Of a DNA stretch of 64,000 nucleotides, positions 1 to 13,019 are shown one piece after another. The translations under genes and the position numbers were made by a program. The stretch covers positions 162,636,806 through 162,700,805 of the forward strand of contig OW121740.1 in assembly GCA_933228675.1 (NCBI GenBank). Reading direction: 5' to 3'. Position 1 is the first letter of the stretch. Every line of letters starts with the position of its first letter. The notes below the pieces were generated by a model. The model had not been told where the DNA came from. It ran no database searches and saw only the letters and a program-made list of their open reading frames with translations. This DNA comes from Stomorhina lunata. Taxonomy: Eukaryota; Arthropoda; Insecta; Diptera; Rhiniidae.

Positions 1-560
1 TTTCTATAGAAAAATTTTATACCGAAAATTTTCTATAGAAAAATTTATTTAGAAAATTTTTATATTGAACATTTTCTTTTAAAAAATTGTATGCCAAAAA
101 TTTTTTATAGAAAAATCTTTTGTATAAAAATTTTCTATAGAAAAATGTTGTACCAAAAATTTTTTTTATACCAAAAAATTTTCTTTGAAAAAATTTTATA
201 CTTAAAAATTACTAAAATTACTTAGAAAAATTTTATACTAAAAAAATTTTTGTTAAAAAAATTGTATACCGAAAATTTTCTATGGAAAATTTTAAACCTA
301 AAATGTCTATAGAAAAATTTTATATCGAAAATTTTCTATAGAAATATTTTATACCGAAAATTTTTTATAGAAAAATTTTATACCAAAAATTTCCTACAGA
401 AAATGTTTATACCGAAAATTTTCTATAGAAAAACTTTATACAAAAAATTTTCTATAGACAAATTTTAAACCCAAAATTTTTTATAGAAAAATTTATTTTA
501 CCAAAAATTTTCTAAAGAAAAATTTGTACCAAAAATTTTCTAAAGAAAAATTTTATACTT
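1..560. repeat. Degenerate CTATAG minisatellite (array A), truncated by window edge
   Basis: Degenerate tandem repeats of about 28-30 bp alternate TTTTCTATAGAAAAATTTTA with TACCGAAAA. Many units carry substitutions or single-base slips, so the array looks old. It lies in the Ptp99A intron downstream of the 1136-1333 exon and continues off the left edge. Confidence 0.9.
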
Positions 561-1135
561 TTTCAATTGGTCACCTTTTTTTTTAATATAAATTAAATTC
601 GCCTGGATTGTCTTGTCATTCAATAAATAAATGATATTTTTTGTGAAAATATCCGTAGTTTAATAAGCTGCACTATGGGGGTAGTATGTAAATACTTAAA
701 TATTCAGTACCATAAGCAAAAAAACAAAACAAATAAATTTAATATAGTTCAACTTGTCAATATTATACTCAATTGTATTGTTTTTCATATCAAAAGCTAT
801 AGGAGGAAACTTTAGTTATTAAGTGCTTCATTGCAAATTAAAGACACAACAGAAAATGGTTAATTATAATAATTAAACAACAAGTCAAGGAATTTATATT
901 CAATGGTTTTTTCGATTTTGAAACAGGTCAATTCCAATATCATATCAATTAGGAAAAAAGGTAATTTTTACAGTCATTAATGCAAAATTAGTTTTTGTCA
1001 ATTATAATCGACTTTATTAGCCATGTGTAAATCTAAATGAGATTGTAATCCAATTTTAAGTAATTGTTTGTTTTCAGATTTTATTTGGTCTCATTTGGTT
1101 TTATTTAGTTGTTTATTTTCTATTCTGGTACTTAC
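561..1135. other. Unique AT-rich intron sequence
   Basis: This is the intron segment just 3' of the FN3 exon. It is AT-rich with no convincing open frame, repeat or RNA gene. The donor GTAAGT occupies 1135-1130. Confidence 0.6.
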
Positions 1136-1333
1136 TTAATTTTGGCAGCTCAAATGTAATGGCTAAATCTGCAGCACTTCGCTTTACAATTTCCACGCCT
1201 GTTTGATTTTCATATGTATGAAAGACATGATAACCGACAATTGCACCATTTTGATTTTTAGGTGGATACCAAGACATCGTTATACTCGATGCCGTAACAT
1301 CTAATACAGTCAGATTTTGAGGTTTACTTGGCA
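1136..1333 (-). CDS. Ptp99A: Ptp99A coding exon (first FN3 domain), internal exon
   Basis: This internal exon encodes 66 codons of a fibronectin type III domain from the extracellular part of a receptor tyrosine phosphatase. Seen directly: the minus strand reads VPSKPQNLTVLDV, then SITMSWYPPKNQNGAIVGYH, with the FN3 core Trp and the P-x-N-G-x-I-x-G-Y strand signature. The acceptor is ...TCTTTTTAG just 5' of position 1333. The donor is A|GTAAGT just 3' of position 1136. The exon is 198 bp and phase 1 at both ends, so it is frame-neutral. Known: Drosophila Ptp99A, a neuronal receptor phosphatase, as I remember it has nearly the same run (YVPSKPQNLTVLDV, GYHVFH, NQTGVEIVK). The open frame extends past both splice sites, but the codons beyond the donor (QNRK-stop) do not fit FN3, whereas a phase-1 exit allows the family's Arg-Pro-Tyr continuation. 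Later exons lie beyond the left edge. Confidence 0.92.
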
Positions 1334-1700
1334 CTAAAAAGATACAGAAAAACATAAACATATAAGTTTTTTTTGGGGTATTTTGAATATTAAATTACAC
1401 TAATACTATTACTAATGTACAAATACGTATGCAAATAGGTATGTATAGAGGACATAAATATGATTATATGTTATTTTTTTTGTAAGGTTTCTTTAGGAAA
1501 TTTTAATACTTATACTTAGAAGTCAAAAGGATTAGAGCTTAAAAATAATATTATTTTTAAGCTTTTAACAAATCCCTTATATATTTAAGTTAACATTTCT
1601 ATATAATAATAATAAGCTGGCATACTTTATTTGTTTCTTAAAAGTTCATCAAAATATTATTAGACATTTTGTAATATTTACTTGGAGAAAACATAATTTT

Positions 1701-1824
1701 AAAGATTTACCCTCTTATTCGTAAACAATTTATAATATTATCAAATTGATAATATTATGTTTGAATTTTGTACGGAAAATTTGTAAGCTTTTCTTTTGGT
1801 TTATAAATAAGGAGGTTAATCTTT
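1701..1824. mobile_element. MITE-like element, family 1, copy 1
   Basis: A ~124-bp sequence has ~26-bp terminal inverted repeats: the left end AAAGATTTACCCTCTTATTC matches the reverse complement of the right end, AAAGATTAACCTCCTTATTT, with few differences. The centre contains TTTGAATTTTGTACGGAAAA, which is shared with the other copies (GAATTTTGTATGCAAATTTG). No coding capacity. The superfamily cannot be assigned from so short an element. Confidence 0.6.
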
Positions 1825-1883
1825 AAATGTTTTTCATAAATTTTTAATACAAAATTGTTTATTCAAAATTTTTAATACAACAT

Positions 1884-4800
1884 TTTTTATCAAACAATTT
1901 CTATAGAAAAATTTTATATCGACAATTTTCTATAGAAAAATTTTATACCGAAAATTTTCTATATAAAATTTTTTATCGAAAATTTTCTATATAAAATTTT
2001 TTACCGAAAATTTTCTATATAAAATTTTTTACCGAAAATTTTCTATATAAAATTTTTTACCGAAAATTTTCTATATAAAATTTTTTACCTAAAATTTTCT
2101 ATATAAAATTTTTTACCAAAAATTTTCTATATAAAATTTTTTACCGAAAATTTTCTATATACAACTTTTTACCGAAAATTTTCTATATAAAATTTTTTAC
2201 CGAAAATTTTGTATATAAAATTTTTTACCGAAAATTTTCTATATACAACTTTTTACCGAAAATTTTTTATATAAAACTTTTTAACGAAAATTTTCTATAT
2301 AAAATTTTTTAACGAAAATTTTCTATATAAAATTTTTTACCGAAAATTTTCTATATAAAATTTTTTACCGAAAATTTTCTATATAAAATTTTTTACCAAA
2401 AATTTTTTATATAAAATTTTTTACCGAAAATTTTCTATGTAAAATTTTTTACCAAAAATTTTCTATATAAAATTTTTTACCGAAAATTTTCTATATAAAA
2501 TTTTTTACCGAAAATTTTCTATATAAAATTTTTTACCGAAAATTTTCTATATACAATTTTTTACCGAAAATTTTCTATATAAAATTTTTCACCGAAAATT
2601 TTCTATATAAAATTTTTCACCGAAAATTTTCTATATAAAATTTTTCACCGAAAATTTTCTATATAAAATTTTTCACCGAAAATTTTCTATATAAAATTTT
2701 TCACCGAAAATTTTCTATAAAAAATTTTTCACCGAAAATTTTCTATAGAAAAATTTTTTACCAAAAGTTTTCTATATAAAATTTTTTACCGAAAATTTCT
2801 AAATAAAATTTTTTACCGAAAATTTTCTGTATAAAAATTTTTACCGAAAATTTTCTATATAAAATTTTTTACCGAAAATTTTTTGTATAAAATTTTTCAC
2901 CGAAAATTTTCTATATTAAATTTTTCACCGTAAATTTTCCATATAAAATTTTTCACCGAAAATTTTCTATATAAAATTTTTCGCCGAAAATTTTCTATAT
3001 AAAATTTTTCACCGAAAATTTTGTATATAAAATTTTTCACCGAAAATTTTGTATATAAAATTTTTCACCGAAAATTTTAATTATAAAATTTTTCACCGAA
3101 AATTTTCTATATAAAATTTTTCACCGAAAATTTTCTATATAAAATTTTTCACCGAAAATTTTCTTTATAAAATCTTTCACCAAAAATTTTCTATATAAAA
3201 TTTTTCACCGAAAATTTTCTATAGAAAAATTTTTTACCAAAAATTTTCTATATAAAATTTTTTACCGAAAATTTTCTATATAAAATTTTTTACCGAAAAT
3301 TTTCTATATAAAAGTTTTTACCGAAAATTTTCTATATAAAAGTTTTTACCGAAAATTTTCTAAATAAAATTTTTTACCGAAAATTTTCTATATAAAATTT
3401 TTTACCGAAAATTTTCTATATAAAATTTTTTACCGAAAATTTTCTATATAAAATTTTTTACCGAAAATTTTCTACATAAAATTTTTTACCGAAAATTTTC
3501 TATATAAAATTTTTTACCGAAAATTTTCTATATAAAATTTTTTTACCGAAAATTTTCTACATACAATTTTTTATCAAAAATTTTCTATATAAAATTTTTT
3601 ACCGAAAATTTTCTATATAAATTTTTTTACCGAAAATTTTCTATATAAAATTTTTTACCGAAAATTTTCTATATAAAATTTTTTACCGAAAATTTTCTAT
3701 ATAAAATTTTTTACCGAAAATTTTCTATATAAAATTTTTTATCGAAAATTTTCTATATAAAATTTGTTACCGAAAATTTTCTATATAAAATTTTTTACCG
3801 AAAATTTTCTATAGAAAATTTTTCACCGAAAATTTTCTATAGAAAATTTTTCACCGAAAATTTTCTATAGAAAATTTTTCACCAAAAATTTTCTATAGAA
3901 AATTTTTCACCGAAAATTTTCTATAGAAAATTTTTCACCGAAAATTTTCTATAGAAAATTTTTCACCGAAAATTTTCTATAGAAAATTTTTCACCGAAAA
4001 TTTTCTATAGAAAATTTTTCACCGAAAATTTTCTATAGAAAATTTTTCACCGAAAATTTTCTATAGAAAATTTTTCACCGAAAATTTTCTATAGAAAATT
4101 TTTCACCGAAAATTTTCTATAGAAAATTTTTCACCGAAAATTTTCTATAGAAAATTTTTCACCGAAAATTTTCTATAGAAAATTTTTCACCGAAAATTTT
4201 CTATAGAAAATTTTTCACCGAAAATTTTCTATAGAAAATTTTTCACCGAAAATTTTCTATAGAAAATTTTTCACCGAAAATTTTCTATATAAAATTTTTT
4301 ACCGAAAATTTTCTATTAACATTTTTAACCGAAAATTTTTTACCGAAAATTTTCTATATAAAGTTTTTTACCGAAAATTTTTTATACAAAATTTTGTACC
4401 GAAAATTTTCTTTATAAATTTTTTTAACGAAAATTTTCTATAGAAAAATTTTATATCAAACATTTTCTATAGAAAAATTTTATACCAAACATTTTCTATA
4501 GAAAAATTTTATACCGAAAATTTTCGATAGAATTTTGTAGCTAAAATTTTCTATAGAAAAATTTTATAGTGAAAATTTTCTATAGAAAAATCTTATATCT
4601 AAGACTTTTTGTAGAAAAAATTTTTATATAAAAAATTTTGTATAGAAAAAAATGTTTACCAAAAATTTCCTTTAGAAAATTTTTTTATCAAAATCAATTT
4701 TCTTAAAAGAAATTTTTGTAGAAATATTTTATACTTAAAATTTTATACTTAAAATTTTATACCTAAAATTTTGTGTAGAAAAAATTTATACCTAACATTT

Positions 4801-4900
4801 TCTTTAAAACATTTTTTACCGAAAATTTTCTGTATAAAAATTTTTCACCGAAAATTTTCTGTATAAAAATTTTATACCGAAAATTTTTCCAACTCTTTAA
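1884..4900. repeat. Large 28-bp minisatellite (array B), TATATAAAA-rich
   Basis: About 100 tandem 28-bp units of the form TTTTCTATATAAAA followed by TTTTTTACCGAAAA run head to tail. Subfamilies form blocks: CTATATAAAATTTTTTACCG (about 1960-2580 and 3230-3800), CTATATAAAATTTTTCACCG (about 2580-3190), and a very homogeneous CTATAGAAAATTTTTCACCG block at about 3805-4290 (about 17 nearly identical units). The edges (1860-1950, 4300-4900) are degenerate. Internal blocks of near-identical units point to recent local amplification or gene conversion. Confidence 0.95.
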
Positions 4901-5999
4901 TATTTACATAGAAAAAATTGTCTGAAAAAGTTAAATAATAAAATAATCTTATCATTTTAATCTACAGCTATAAATATACAAAAAAAAAACTTTAGAAAAT
5001 AAGCTTTTTACTTAAAAGCTTCCAAATTTTTTCATAATATAATTTTTCATTTATCATCCTTGTAGTCATATCAATGAATTTAAAAATTCTATAGATACCA
5101 AAATAAATCAATTTATGTTAAAAATCCCAAAAAAAAATCTTAACAATTTTGCAAATTAAAAGGAAAAAAGCATTTATTTTAATGTTTTTCCCAAGAAAAT
5201 AATCTCACTTAAAAATAATAGCATTAAACAAAGGGAGCACAAAAATCTTCTTTTTTATCTTAGACTAAAAGATTTTAAGCCCGAAATGACCTTTGGGTCT
5301 ATTAACGAAACAATACCAGCCAATTTAAATTTTCCCAGTAAAACAAAACTGTTTATTGCTCATTGGAAACGAGAAAAAAGAAATTGTTTGTCTACTTTAA
5401 ACGCTCTCTCCCCTTAAAAAAGGAATATTATTAAAAAAATGATTTTTCTTTTGTTTAATGATAAAAACATTTGACTTTTAGTCTTTTGAGCCCATAAAGA
5501 GTAAAACCATACATCCGCTTTTCTTAAATTATTTTTATGGACTATCATACAATTGAATGTCCTTTTTTTGTTGACTGCAAAGAGGAAGTTGTATGCAAAT
5601 GTCATGTGCCAATACAAATATGGACAAAGGAATAGGAATGAATTATAAAAAAAAATTCTTGAAAAAAAGGAAAAATCAAACACTTTTGGAGAAAAAAAGG
5701 AGAAACTGAATTTGATATCCTTAACTGCGGCCACATTTAAAACAATACTTTATATGTATGTTTGATTCTTTAAAGGAAAAAATGTCTGAGAGTATGAGGA
5801 TTTTTAAAATGGCCAAAAAGGATAACAATTCCATTTTATTGTTATTAAAAAAATCTATTTGTACTTATTGTTATTTAAGTTGTTGTCGCTTTTAGCCTTT
5901 TGATTTTAAAATAGCAAAAAATGGAAAAATAAATTCTTAAGTTAATTTTTAAGAAAAATCGTTTTCAAGGCTTTATTTGTTTAGCCTGTCATTTAAATA
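4901..5999. other. AT-rich intron sequence without recognised features
   Basis: Unique intron sequence with A and T runs. An open frame of about 100 codons on the minus strand (5414-5734) is Phe/Lys-rich low complexity with no recognisable domain and is not called a gene. Confidence 0.5.
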
Positions 6000-8035
6000 A
6001 AACCCCCGCCTAAAAACCCCAAAGCAACAAAAGCTTTTGAAGATTTTTTTTGGGTTTTAGTATCCCATTTTTTTTTGTCGTTTGGGTATAGGGATTTGTG
6101 GTATAGTGGGCTTAAATACTTTTTGTTAGAATTAAAAAAATCTAAACTTTTAAACTGCAATGATTTCGAAAAATTGTGGAGTTATGGTGGTAACTTTTAA
6201 GCTTTTACATAGCTTAAAAGCGATTAAGACCATGTTTGCTTGAATTTCAAAGCTTTTCTATTTTAAATTTCAAGTAAGTCTTTAAATACATTGAATTCGT
6301 TTTAAATACTTAATAAATAAGATTTTTTATCTTATCTGAAAAAGCTTTATAATACCCTTTTATTATGTATAGAAACTTTACTATTAGCTAGACAAAACTT
6401 TCAGCTTTATGAAGCTTAAAATGTTTATTTATGAAGCTTAAAACGTTTATTTAAACGTTTTATTACATGTAAAGCATTTAAACTTTATAATATATAAAGC
6501 TTAAAAGCTCCCTAATTTTAAAAGTTTTAAAACTTTTTTAATATCTAAAGCTTTTATACAAATTTTTAAATTTTTATAATATTAAAAGTTTACCTCCTAA
6601 TTCATAACGAATAAAAAAAATATCAAAGCTTTATAGTAAGAAATTTGTATGCAAACTTAGATTTAAAAGCTTATCATAATTTTTCATTTATGAATTAGGG
6701 GTTAATCTTAATATTTTGTAACATAGACACGTTTTCAAAAGCATTTACAAATTTTCTTCTTCAAAAGCTTTTGGTAAGCTATAAAGTGTAGATAAACAAC
6801 AAATTCTAAAAATTCTGTAACACACAAAGCTTTGAAAGTCTTGAAGCTTTAAAGATTGTCACTAACAAAATGTTTTTATAATGAAAGCTACAAAGCATTG
6901 ATTAGATATAAATTAGGATTATTATTCCTAAAACTTTTAGGATCTTAATAAAAAATTGAACGCCTAAACTTTAAATTGCAAGTTATTCGATTTTTAATAT
7001 ATTTTCTTAAAAAATGTTAGAAAGCTTTGAAAAAAAAGCGGCAAAATAGATCATGACTTTAAAGCTTTGATAAGAAAAGACTAAAACCAAAAAGGAAGTT
7101 TTAGGTTATAATTTGTAAAGCTTATAAACCCAAATGCAAAGTTTTGTAATTATAGTTTACTTTCTGAGCTTTTATTAAACTATAAAGAGTTGATAAAAAC
7201 AAAATATAAAAGCTCTGTGATACTTAAAGCTTTTAAGTCTGTAACTAATTAAGCTTTAAATATGTATCTTAAAGCTTTAAAAATATAATTTTTAAAATGT
7301 TATTGTAATGAAAGCTTTATAATATTTTTACTATGTAAAAGCTAAAACTAAAGTTTCGATTAGATAAATGTTTTAGATTTTAATATAAATCCATTAAAAA
7401 AGTTTCATTACTCCTAAAGACTTTAAATAAGTTCTCCAAAAAATTATGTATGTAACGCTTAAACTTTTTAATGCTTAAAGCTTTTATGTTACACAAAACA
7501 TAGATTTTTAATGTATTTACTAAAATATATTAAAAGCTTTGAAAAAAAGAATAAAAAATTAGTTTAACTTGTAAAAGCTTTTAAAAAGCAAATGCAAAGC
7601 ATTTCAAAATTATTGTTCAATTTCAATTAAATTTTCTTAAAAAAACTACAAAGCTTTATAATTGCTAGAGCTTTAAAGCTATAAAATGCTTTATACTGCT
7701 TAAATCTTTTTATTTTAAAGAAAACTCAACATTCGTAATGCTTAAACTTTTTAATGCTTAAAGCTTTTATGTTAAACTTAACATAGGATTTTTATTTACT
7801 AAAAAAAATTGAAAAAACTTAAAAATTAGTTTATCTTTATAATTGTAAAAGCTTTAAAAAAGCAAATGTAAAGCTTTTATAATTATTTTTCAATTTCAAA
7901 TAACTTTTCTTAAAAAAAACTACAAAGCTTTATAATTGCTAGAGCTTTTAAGCTACAAAAAGCTTTATATTACTTAAATCTTTTTATTTAGATAAAAACT
8001 AAACACTCGTAAAACTTTTAACATTATCTTAATTT
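6000..8035. repeat. Intron region densely populated by AAGCTTT motifs, with internal tandem duplication
   Basis: For about 2 kb the motif AAAGCTTT / AAGCTTTTA (core AAGCTT is its own reverse complement) recurs every few tens of bases on both strands, without a fixed period. Near the right end a segment of about 280 bp is duplicated in tandem: about 7453-7735 and 7736-8016. Both copies contain TTAAACTTTTTAATGCTTAA, then TACAAAGCTTTATAATTGCT and an AGAGCTTT block. The copies differ by substitutions and small indels. Confidence 0.7.
6585..6709. mobile_element. MITE-like element, family 1, copy 2
   Basis: A ~125-bp inverted-repeat element. The left end AAGTTTACCTCCTAATTCAT pairs with the right end ATGAATTAGGGGTTAATCTT. 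Inside is ATAGTAAGAAATTTGTATGC, like the other family-1 copies. It lies inside the AAGCTTT-rich region. Confidence 0.6.
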
Positions 8036-8940
8036 TTGTATATATTAAAGAATCAAATGAATCACTTTTAAAACCTTAACAATTGTTGAATTTTCCCTCA
8101 AGTTAACTTAAATTTTAATTCATTCCATTTTAAATTAATTCAACAATTCTAAGGACATTTTATTCAAGTTTATTTTCAATTAATTTCTTGAGAAGAATAA
8201 ACAAAACTTAAGTCAAATACAAATAAACTTATTTCTCTTATATTGACCTTTCTCTAGCATTTACCATTAAAATCACAAAAACCCAACCCACTGTGTATTT
8301 GTATTATATTTGCTTATCTTATCGAACATTACAAAAGCTTTAATTTAAAGTTAGTTTTTCATTTTTTGTCCATTTTTTTTTTCAAAATTTTTTTCTTTAT
8401 CTGCAAACAGAAAAATATAAACATTTAAAAGTGGATTTATTTGTTCATTTATACAGCCTGAGGTTAAAACCTTTGTTATTTTTTTCCTACACTATCTCTG
8501 TGTGTTTTTCCTCTTTTGGTTCGAGATTCCTTTTAATCCTTTTGTGTGTCGTAGTGTCAATTTAGAAAAAAAAAAGAAAAATAAAAAACCTAAAGCTCAT
8601 ACTCTTTTATTTTGTATGATGGTGCTGGTGGTATTTCCAAACGATAGGAAAGACTATATTAGATTTATTTAGTTTCAACATATCCAGTACTTTTGTGTCT
8701 ATATACATAAATTTCTATCTTCAAGGATATTTTTAGAATATGGCTTATACTTTTGTTCCTATACAAGTTCTAAATCAATTGATGCGTAAAACAAAAGAGC
8801 ATTCGAAATTGTAATGGATTTTGAAGGTTAGGTCGATCGGTCAAGTCTTGTATTACTATATTTTATATGCAATTCGTATTTTCAATAGTATGTAGACAAA
8901 TACTATCTTAAGAATATTCACTCAAAAACTTATTGCAGTT
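8036..8940. other. Unique AT-rich intron sequence
   Basis: No gene, RNA or clear repeat recognised. It contains ordinary intron-like sequence up to the start of the 31-bp array. Confidence 0.5.
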
Positions 8941-11260
8941 AATGCTTGTTGGTAATTTTTCAAAAATTTTATTTTTTTATAGGATTTTTTTTTTTTAAAT
9001 TTCGTTTTTTAATAAACATTTTTCAAAAATTTCTTTTTTTGATATGAAATTTTTCAAAAATTTCTTATTTTTATAGGAAATTTTTCAAAATTTTACTATT
9101 TTTATAAAAAATTTCCTATTTTTATAGGAAATTTTTTAAAAATTTCCTATTTTTATAGGAAATTTTTCAAAAATTTTCTATTTTTATAGGAAATTTTTCA
9201 AAAATTTACTATTTTTATAGGAAATTTTTCAAAAATTTACTATTTTTATAGAAATTTTTTAAAAATTTCCTATTTTTATAGGAAATTTTTCAAAAATTTA
9301 CTATTTTTATAGGAAATTTTTCAAAAATTTCCTATTTTTATAGGAAATTTTTCAAAAATTTTCTATTTTTATAGGAAATTTTTCAAAAATTTCTTATTTT
9401 TATAGGAAATTTTTCAAAAATTTCCTATTTTTATCGGAAATTTTTCAAAAATTTAATATTTTTATAGGAAATTTTTCAAAAATTTCCTATTTTTATAGGA
9501 AATTTTTCAAAAATTTCTTATTTTTATAGGAAATTTTTCAAAAATTTCTAATTTTTATAGGAAATTTTTCAAAAATTTCTTATTTTTATAGGAAATTTTT
9601 CAAAAATTTCTTATTTTTATAGGAAATTTTTCAAAAATTTCTTATTTTTATAGGAAATTTTTCAAAAATTTCTTATTTTTATAGGAAATTTTTCAAAAAT
9701 TTCTTATTTTTATAGGAAATTTTTCAAACATTTCTTATTTTTATGTGAAATTTTTCAAAAATTTCTTATTTTTATAGGAAATTTTTCAAAAATTTCTTAT
9801 TTTTATAGGAAAATTTTCTTATTTTTATAGGAAAATTTTCAAAAATTTCTTTTTTTTATAGGAAATTTTTCAAAAATTTCTTATTTTTATATGAAATGTT
9901 TCAAAAATTTCTTATTTTTATAGGAAATTTTTGAAAAATTTCATATTTTTATAGGAAATTTTTGAAAAATTTCCTAAATTTTTCAAAAATTTTGTATTCT
10001 ATTGGAAATTTTTCAAATTTTTTTTTTAATGGAAATTTATAAAAAATTTTCTATTTTTAAAGGAAATTTTTCAAAAATTTTCTATTTTTATAGGAAATTT
10101 TTCAAAAAGTTTATATTTTTATAGGAAATTTTTCAAAAATTTCCTATTTTTTTAGAAAATTTTAAAAAACTTTTCTATTTTTATAAGAAATTTGTCAAAA
10201 TTTCTTATTTTTATAGAAATTGTTTCAATAATTTCTTATTTTTATAAAAAGTTTTTTAAAAATTTCTTATTTTTAAAGGAAATTTTCAAAAATTTCTTAT
10301 TTTTATAGGAAAATTTTCAAAAATTTCTTATTTTAATAGGAACATTTTCAACAATTTTATAATTTTATTGGAAATTTTTGCTATTTTTATAGGAAATTTT
10401 TCAAAAATTTCCTATTTTTATACGAAATTTTTAAAAAATTTTTTAGTTTTGTAGAAAATTTTTAAAAAATTTTTTATTTTTGTAGGAAATTTTTCAAAAA
10501 TTTCCTATTTTTTTATAGAAAATTTTCTAAAAATTTAAGGAATTTTTCGAAAAAATTATAATTTTTACAGAAAATTATTGAAAAATCGTATTTTTTTTTG
10601 TTGTAGATTTTTTAAAAATTTCCTATTAGATAGGATATTTTTTAAATATTTCGAAATAATAATTTCCTATTTTTATAGGAAATTTTTGAAAAATTTCTTA
10701 TTTTTATAGAAAATTTTTGAAAAATTTCCTATTTTTATAGGAAATTTTTTCAAAAATTTCCTATTTTTATAGGAAATTTTTGAAAAATTGCCTATTTTTA
10801 TAGGAAATTTTTGAAAAATTGCCTATTTTTATAGGAAATTTTTGAAAAATTTCCTATTTATATAGGAAATTTTTGAAAAGTTTCCTATAAAAATAGGCAA
10901 TTTTTCAAAAATTTCCTATAAAAAGTTTTGAAAAATTTTAATTTTTTTTGAAAAATTTCCTATTTTCATAGGAAAATTTTTGAAAAATTTCCTATTTTCA
11001 TAGGAAATTTTTTTAAAAAATTCCTATTTTCATAGGAAAATTTTTCAAAAATTTCCTATTTTCATAGGAAAATTTTTCAAAAATTTCCTATTTTCATAGG
11101 AAAATTTTTCAAAAATTTCCTATTTTCATAGGAAAATTTTTCAAAAATTTCCTATTTTCATAGGAAAATTTTTCAAAGCTTCCTATTTTCATAGGAAAAT
11201 TTTTCAAACATTTCCTATTTTCATAGGAAAATTTTTCAAAGATTTCCTATTTTTACAAAA
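8941..11260. repeat. 31-bp hairpin minisatellite (array D)
   Basis: About 70 tandem units of 31 bp run AAATTTTTCAAAAATTT then CCTATTTTTATAGG. The arms TTTCCTAT and ATAGGAAA are perfectly complementary around a TTTT loop, so each unit can form a hairpin. A homogeneous TTCATAGG subfamily fills about 10950-11250. At about 10870-10930 two units are inverted (CCTATAAAAATAGG). The same monomer family forms the arrays on both sides of the first coding exon (40.9-43.8 and 45.5-46.9 kb). Confidence 0.95.
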
Positions 11261-12902
11261 GAAGTTAAATACTATTTAAAGGACTATAAATCACGTCTTT
11301 GAAGGCTTTCAAAGAATAGGCCTTGAGATTTCACCCCTTGAATGGTGTGGATGAGTGAGTGTTTAAAAGACTTGTGTTAAATGGTTCAAAAAACAAACTT
11401 TTAACCCTTGTCATGTCATTATAATTATGTGACTGACTTTTCTTCATTTATTCTTCACTGGTTTCTTAACTTTTTTCCTGTTTATGCCTGTTGTCTGTGT
11501 CCTGGGCTTTTTGTCACACGACAAAAGAACAGTTCGAGACTAAAGGAATTAAGAATATGGAGAAGTAGTCAGAACATATGCTTGACGTATTTGTTAAGTG
11601 AGTTTGAAACAAACAGTTCAACAACTTTTTCTTCTTTCTCTGAATTGCTTCTTTTTGTTTTTGTATGCCTTTGCCAGGGAATGATCCTTTAGAATGTGAT
11701 TTGAGAATTGTCGTAAGTTTTTCAAGCGTACGCCAACCAAGCGAAGGGATACGTATGGAAGGAAGCTGTTTCTGTTGTAGAAGTATCATGTCGTAATATT
11801 TTCCACTTGTACGTGCATAAACATCATCTACGATGTCAGTCATTCATGTGATAATTTTTTTTCTTCTTATACTCGTATATATCGTTTGTTTATTGTTGTA
11901 ATACTCGTATTTGTTTGTAATTTTCATGGCGTTTTAACAAGTATTTTATGTCAAATTTGTTTAAATATTAAATGTCATTATTTTGAGTCTGATATGTCTG
12001 GCTGTTAGGTTCTTTCATAGTCAGGGTGTTGATGAGGAGTTGGAACGGAAGGACATTACTGAAAAGTTGTTAAAGACTTTAATTTGTTAATTTTCATTTA
12101 ATTTGCAGGAGAAAATCGTTTAGGTGGAAATTAAGAAGTCAAAAACATTTAATTGACAATTTATAAAAGTTAGAGAATTAAAAAGTTAAGAAATTAAAAG
12201 ATAATGTTTCATTTTGAAAAATGTTTGTTAAGATGGGAGATTGAAATTAATGTTTGTGGGAAAACAATTTTAAAACTTTGATAAGGAAATGCGAAAATTT
12301 AATTTACATAAAATTTTAAATATTGAAAGAAGGTTAGCTACCGATCGTTTGAGGCCTTTAAATTTTCAATGTTAGATTATTTTTTCCTAACAATCTTTGA
12401 TATTATTAAATATTTAAACAAAATTATAGCATACGTTCTAGGCGTTTCTCTGTTTTCACTAGTTGTTTGCATATGTTTGAGGAGCTTTTGTTGAAATATT
12501 AAAATTATGATCCTGAACTTTACTTTTCCTATTAGATTTATACTTTATAAATTTTTAATGAATTAAGGCTTTCAGTAAATTAAGGACAATTATATGGCTG
12601 AAGACAATAAATTTTAAACATATTCTTGCTTTGATAAAATATTTATTACTATCACTAAATTAGTTTTTTCATCCAATTTGTTCACAAAAATAATGACTTT
12701 AGTAATGTATGATATGGCAAATTATTCAACCTAAGTTGGATAAATATAAAAGTAAATCCATTTGTTATCAGGATTATACAAAAATATTATTTCTAACATG
12801 AAACATTTCATTTGTCTTTTCTCTAGTCAAACGGTTGGCTGTTTGTGTTTTGGAATTATCGTTGCCCTTTTAATTTGTTAGGATACCCTATAGAAGGTTT
12901 AT
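11261..12902. other. Unique intron sequence
   Basis: Non-repetitive and slightly less AT-biased near 11.4-11.85 kb, where overlapping open frames of about 90-110 codons exist on both strands. Neither shows a domain, so I treat them as chance frames. Confidence 0.5.
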
Positions 12903-13019
12903 AAGTTTCTTCTACTCATAAACGAAAGATATGGGTATGGCAAGCTTATTATTCAAACTTTATATACAAAATTCCCACTTAAGACATACATAGCTTTTAT
13001 GAATTAGGAAGTTAACTTT
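12903..13019. mobile_element. MITE-like element, family 1, copy 3 (diverged)
   Basis: The ~117-bp element has diverged inverted ends: the left end is AAGTTTCTTCTACTCATAAA, and the right end read in reverse complement is AAAAGTTAACTTCCTAATTC. The centre has TTCAAACTTTATATACAAAA, matching the family core. Confidence 0.5.

Noticed and set aside
5414..5734. 106-codon minus-strand frame
   Set aside because: Phe/Lys-rich translation of T- and A-runs; no signal peptide or domain pattern.
11408..11843. Overlapping 94- and 109-codon frames on opposite strands
   Set aside because: No domain, no splice context and no repeat coding signature; consistent with chance frames in a slightly less AT-rich patch.
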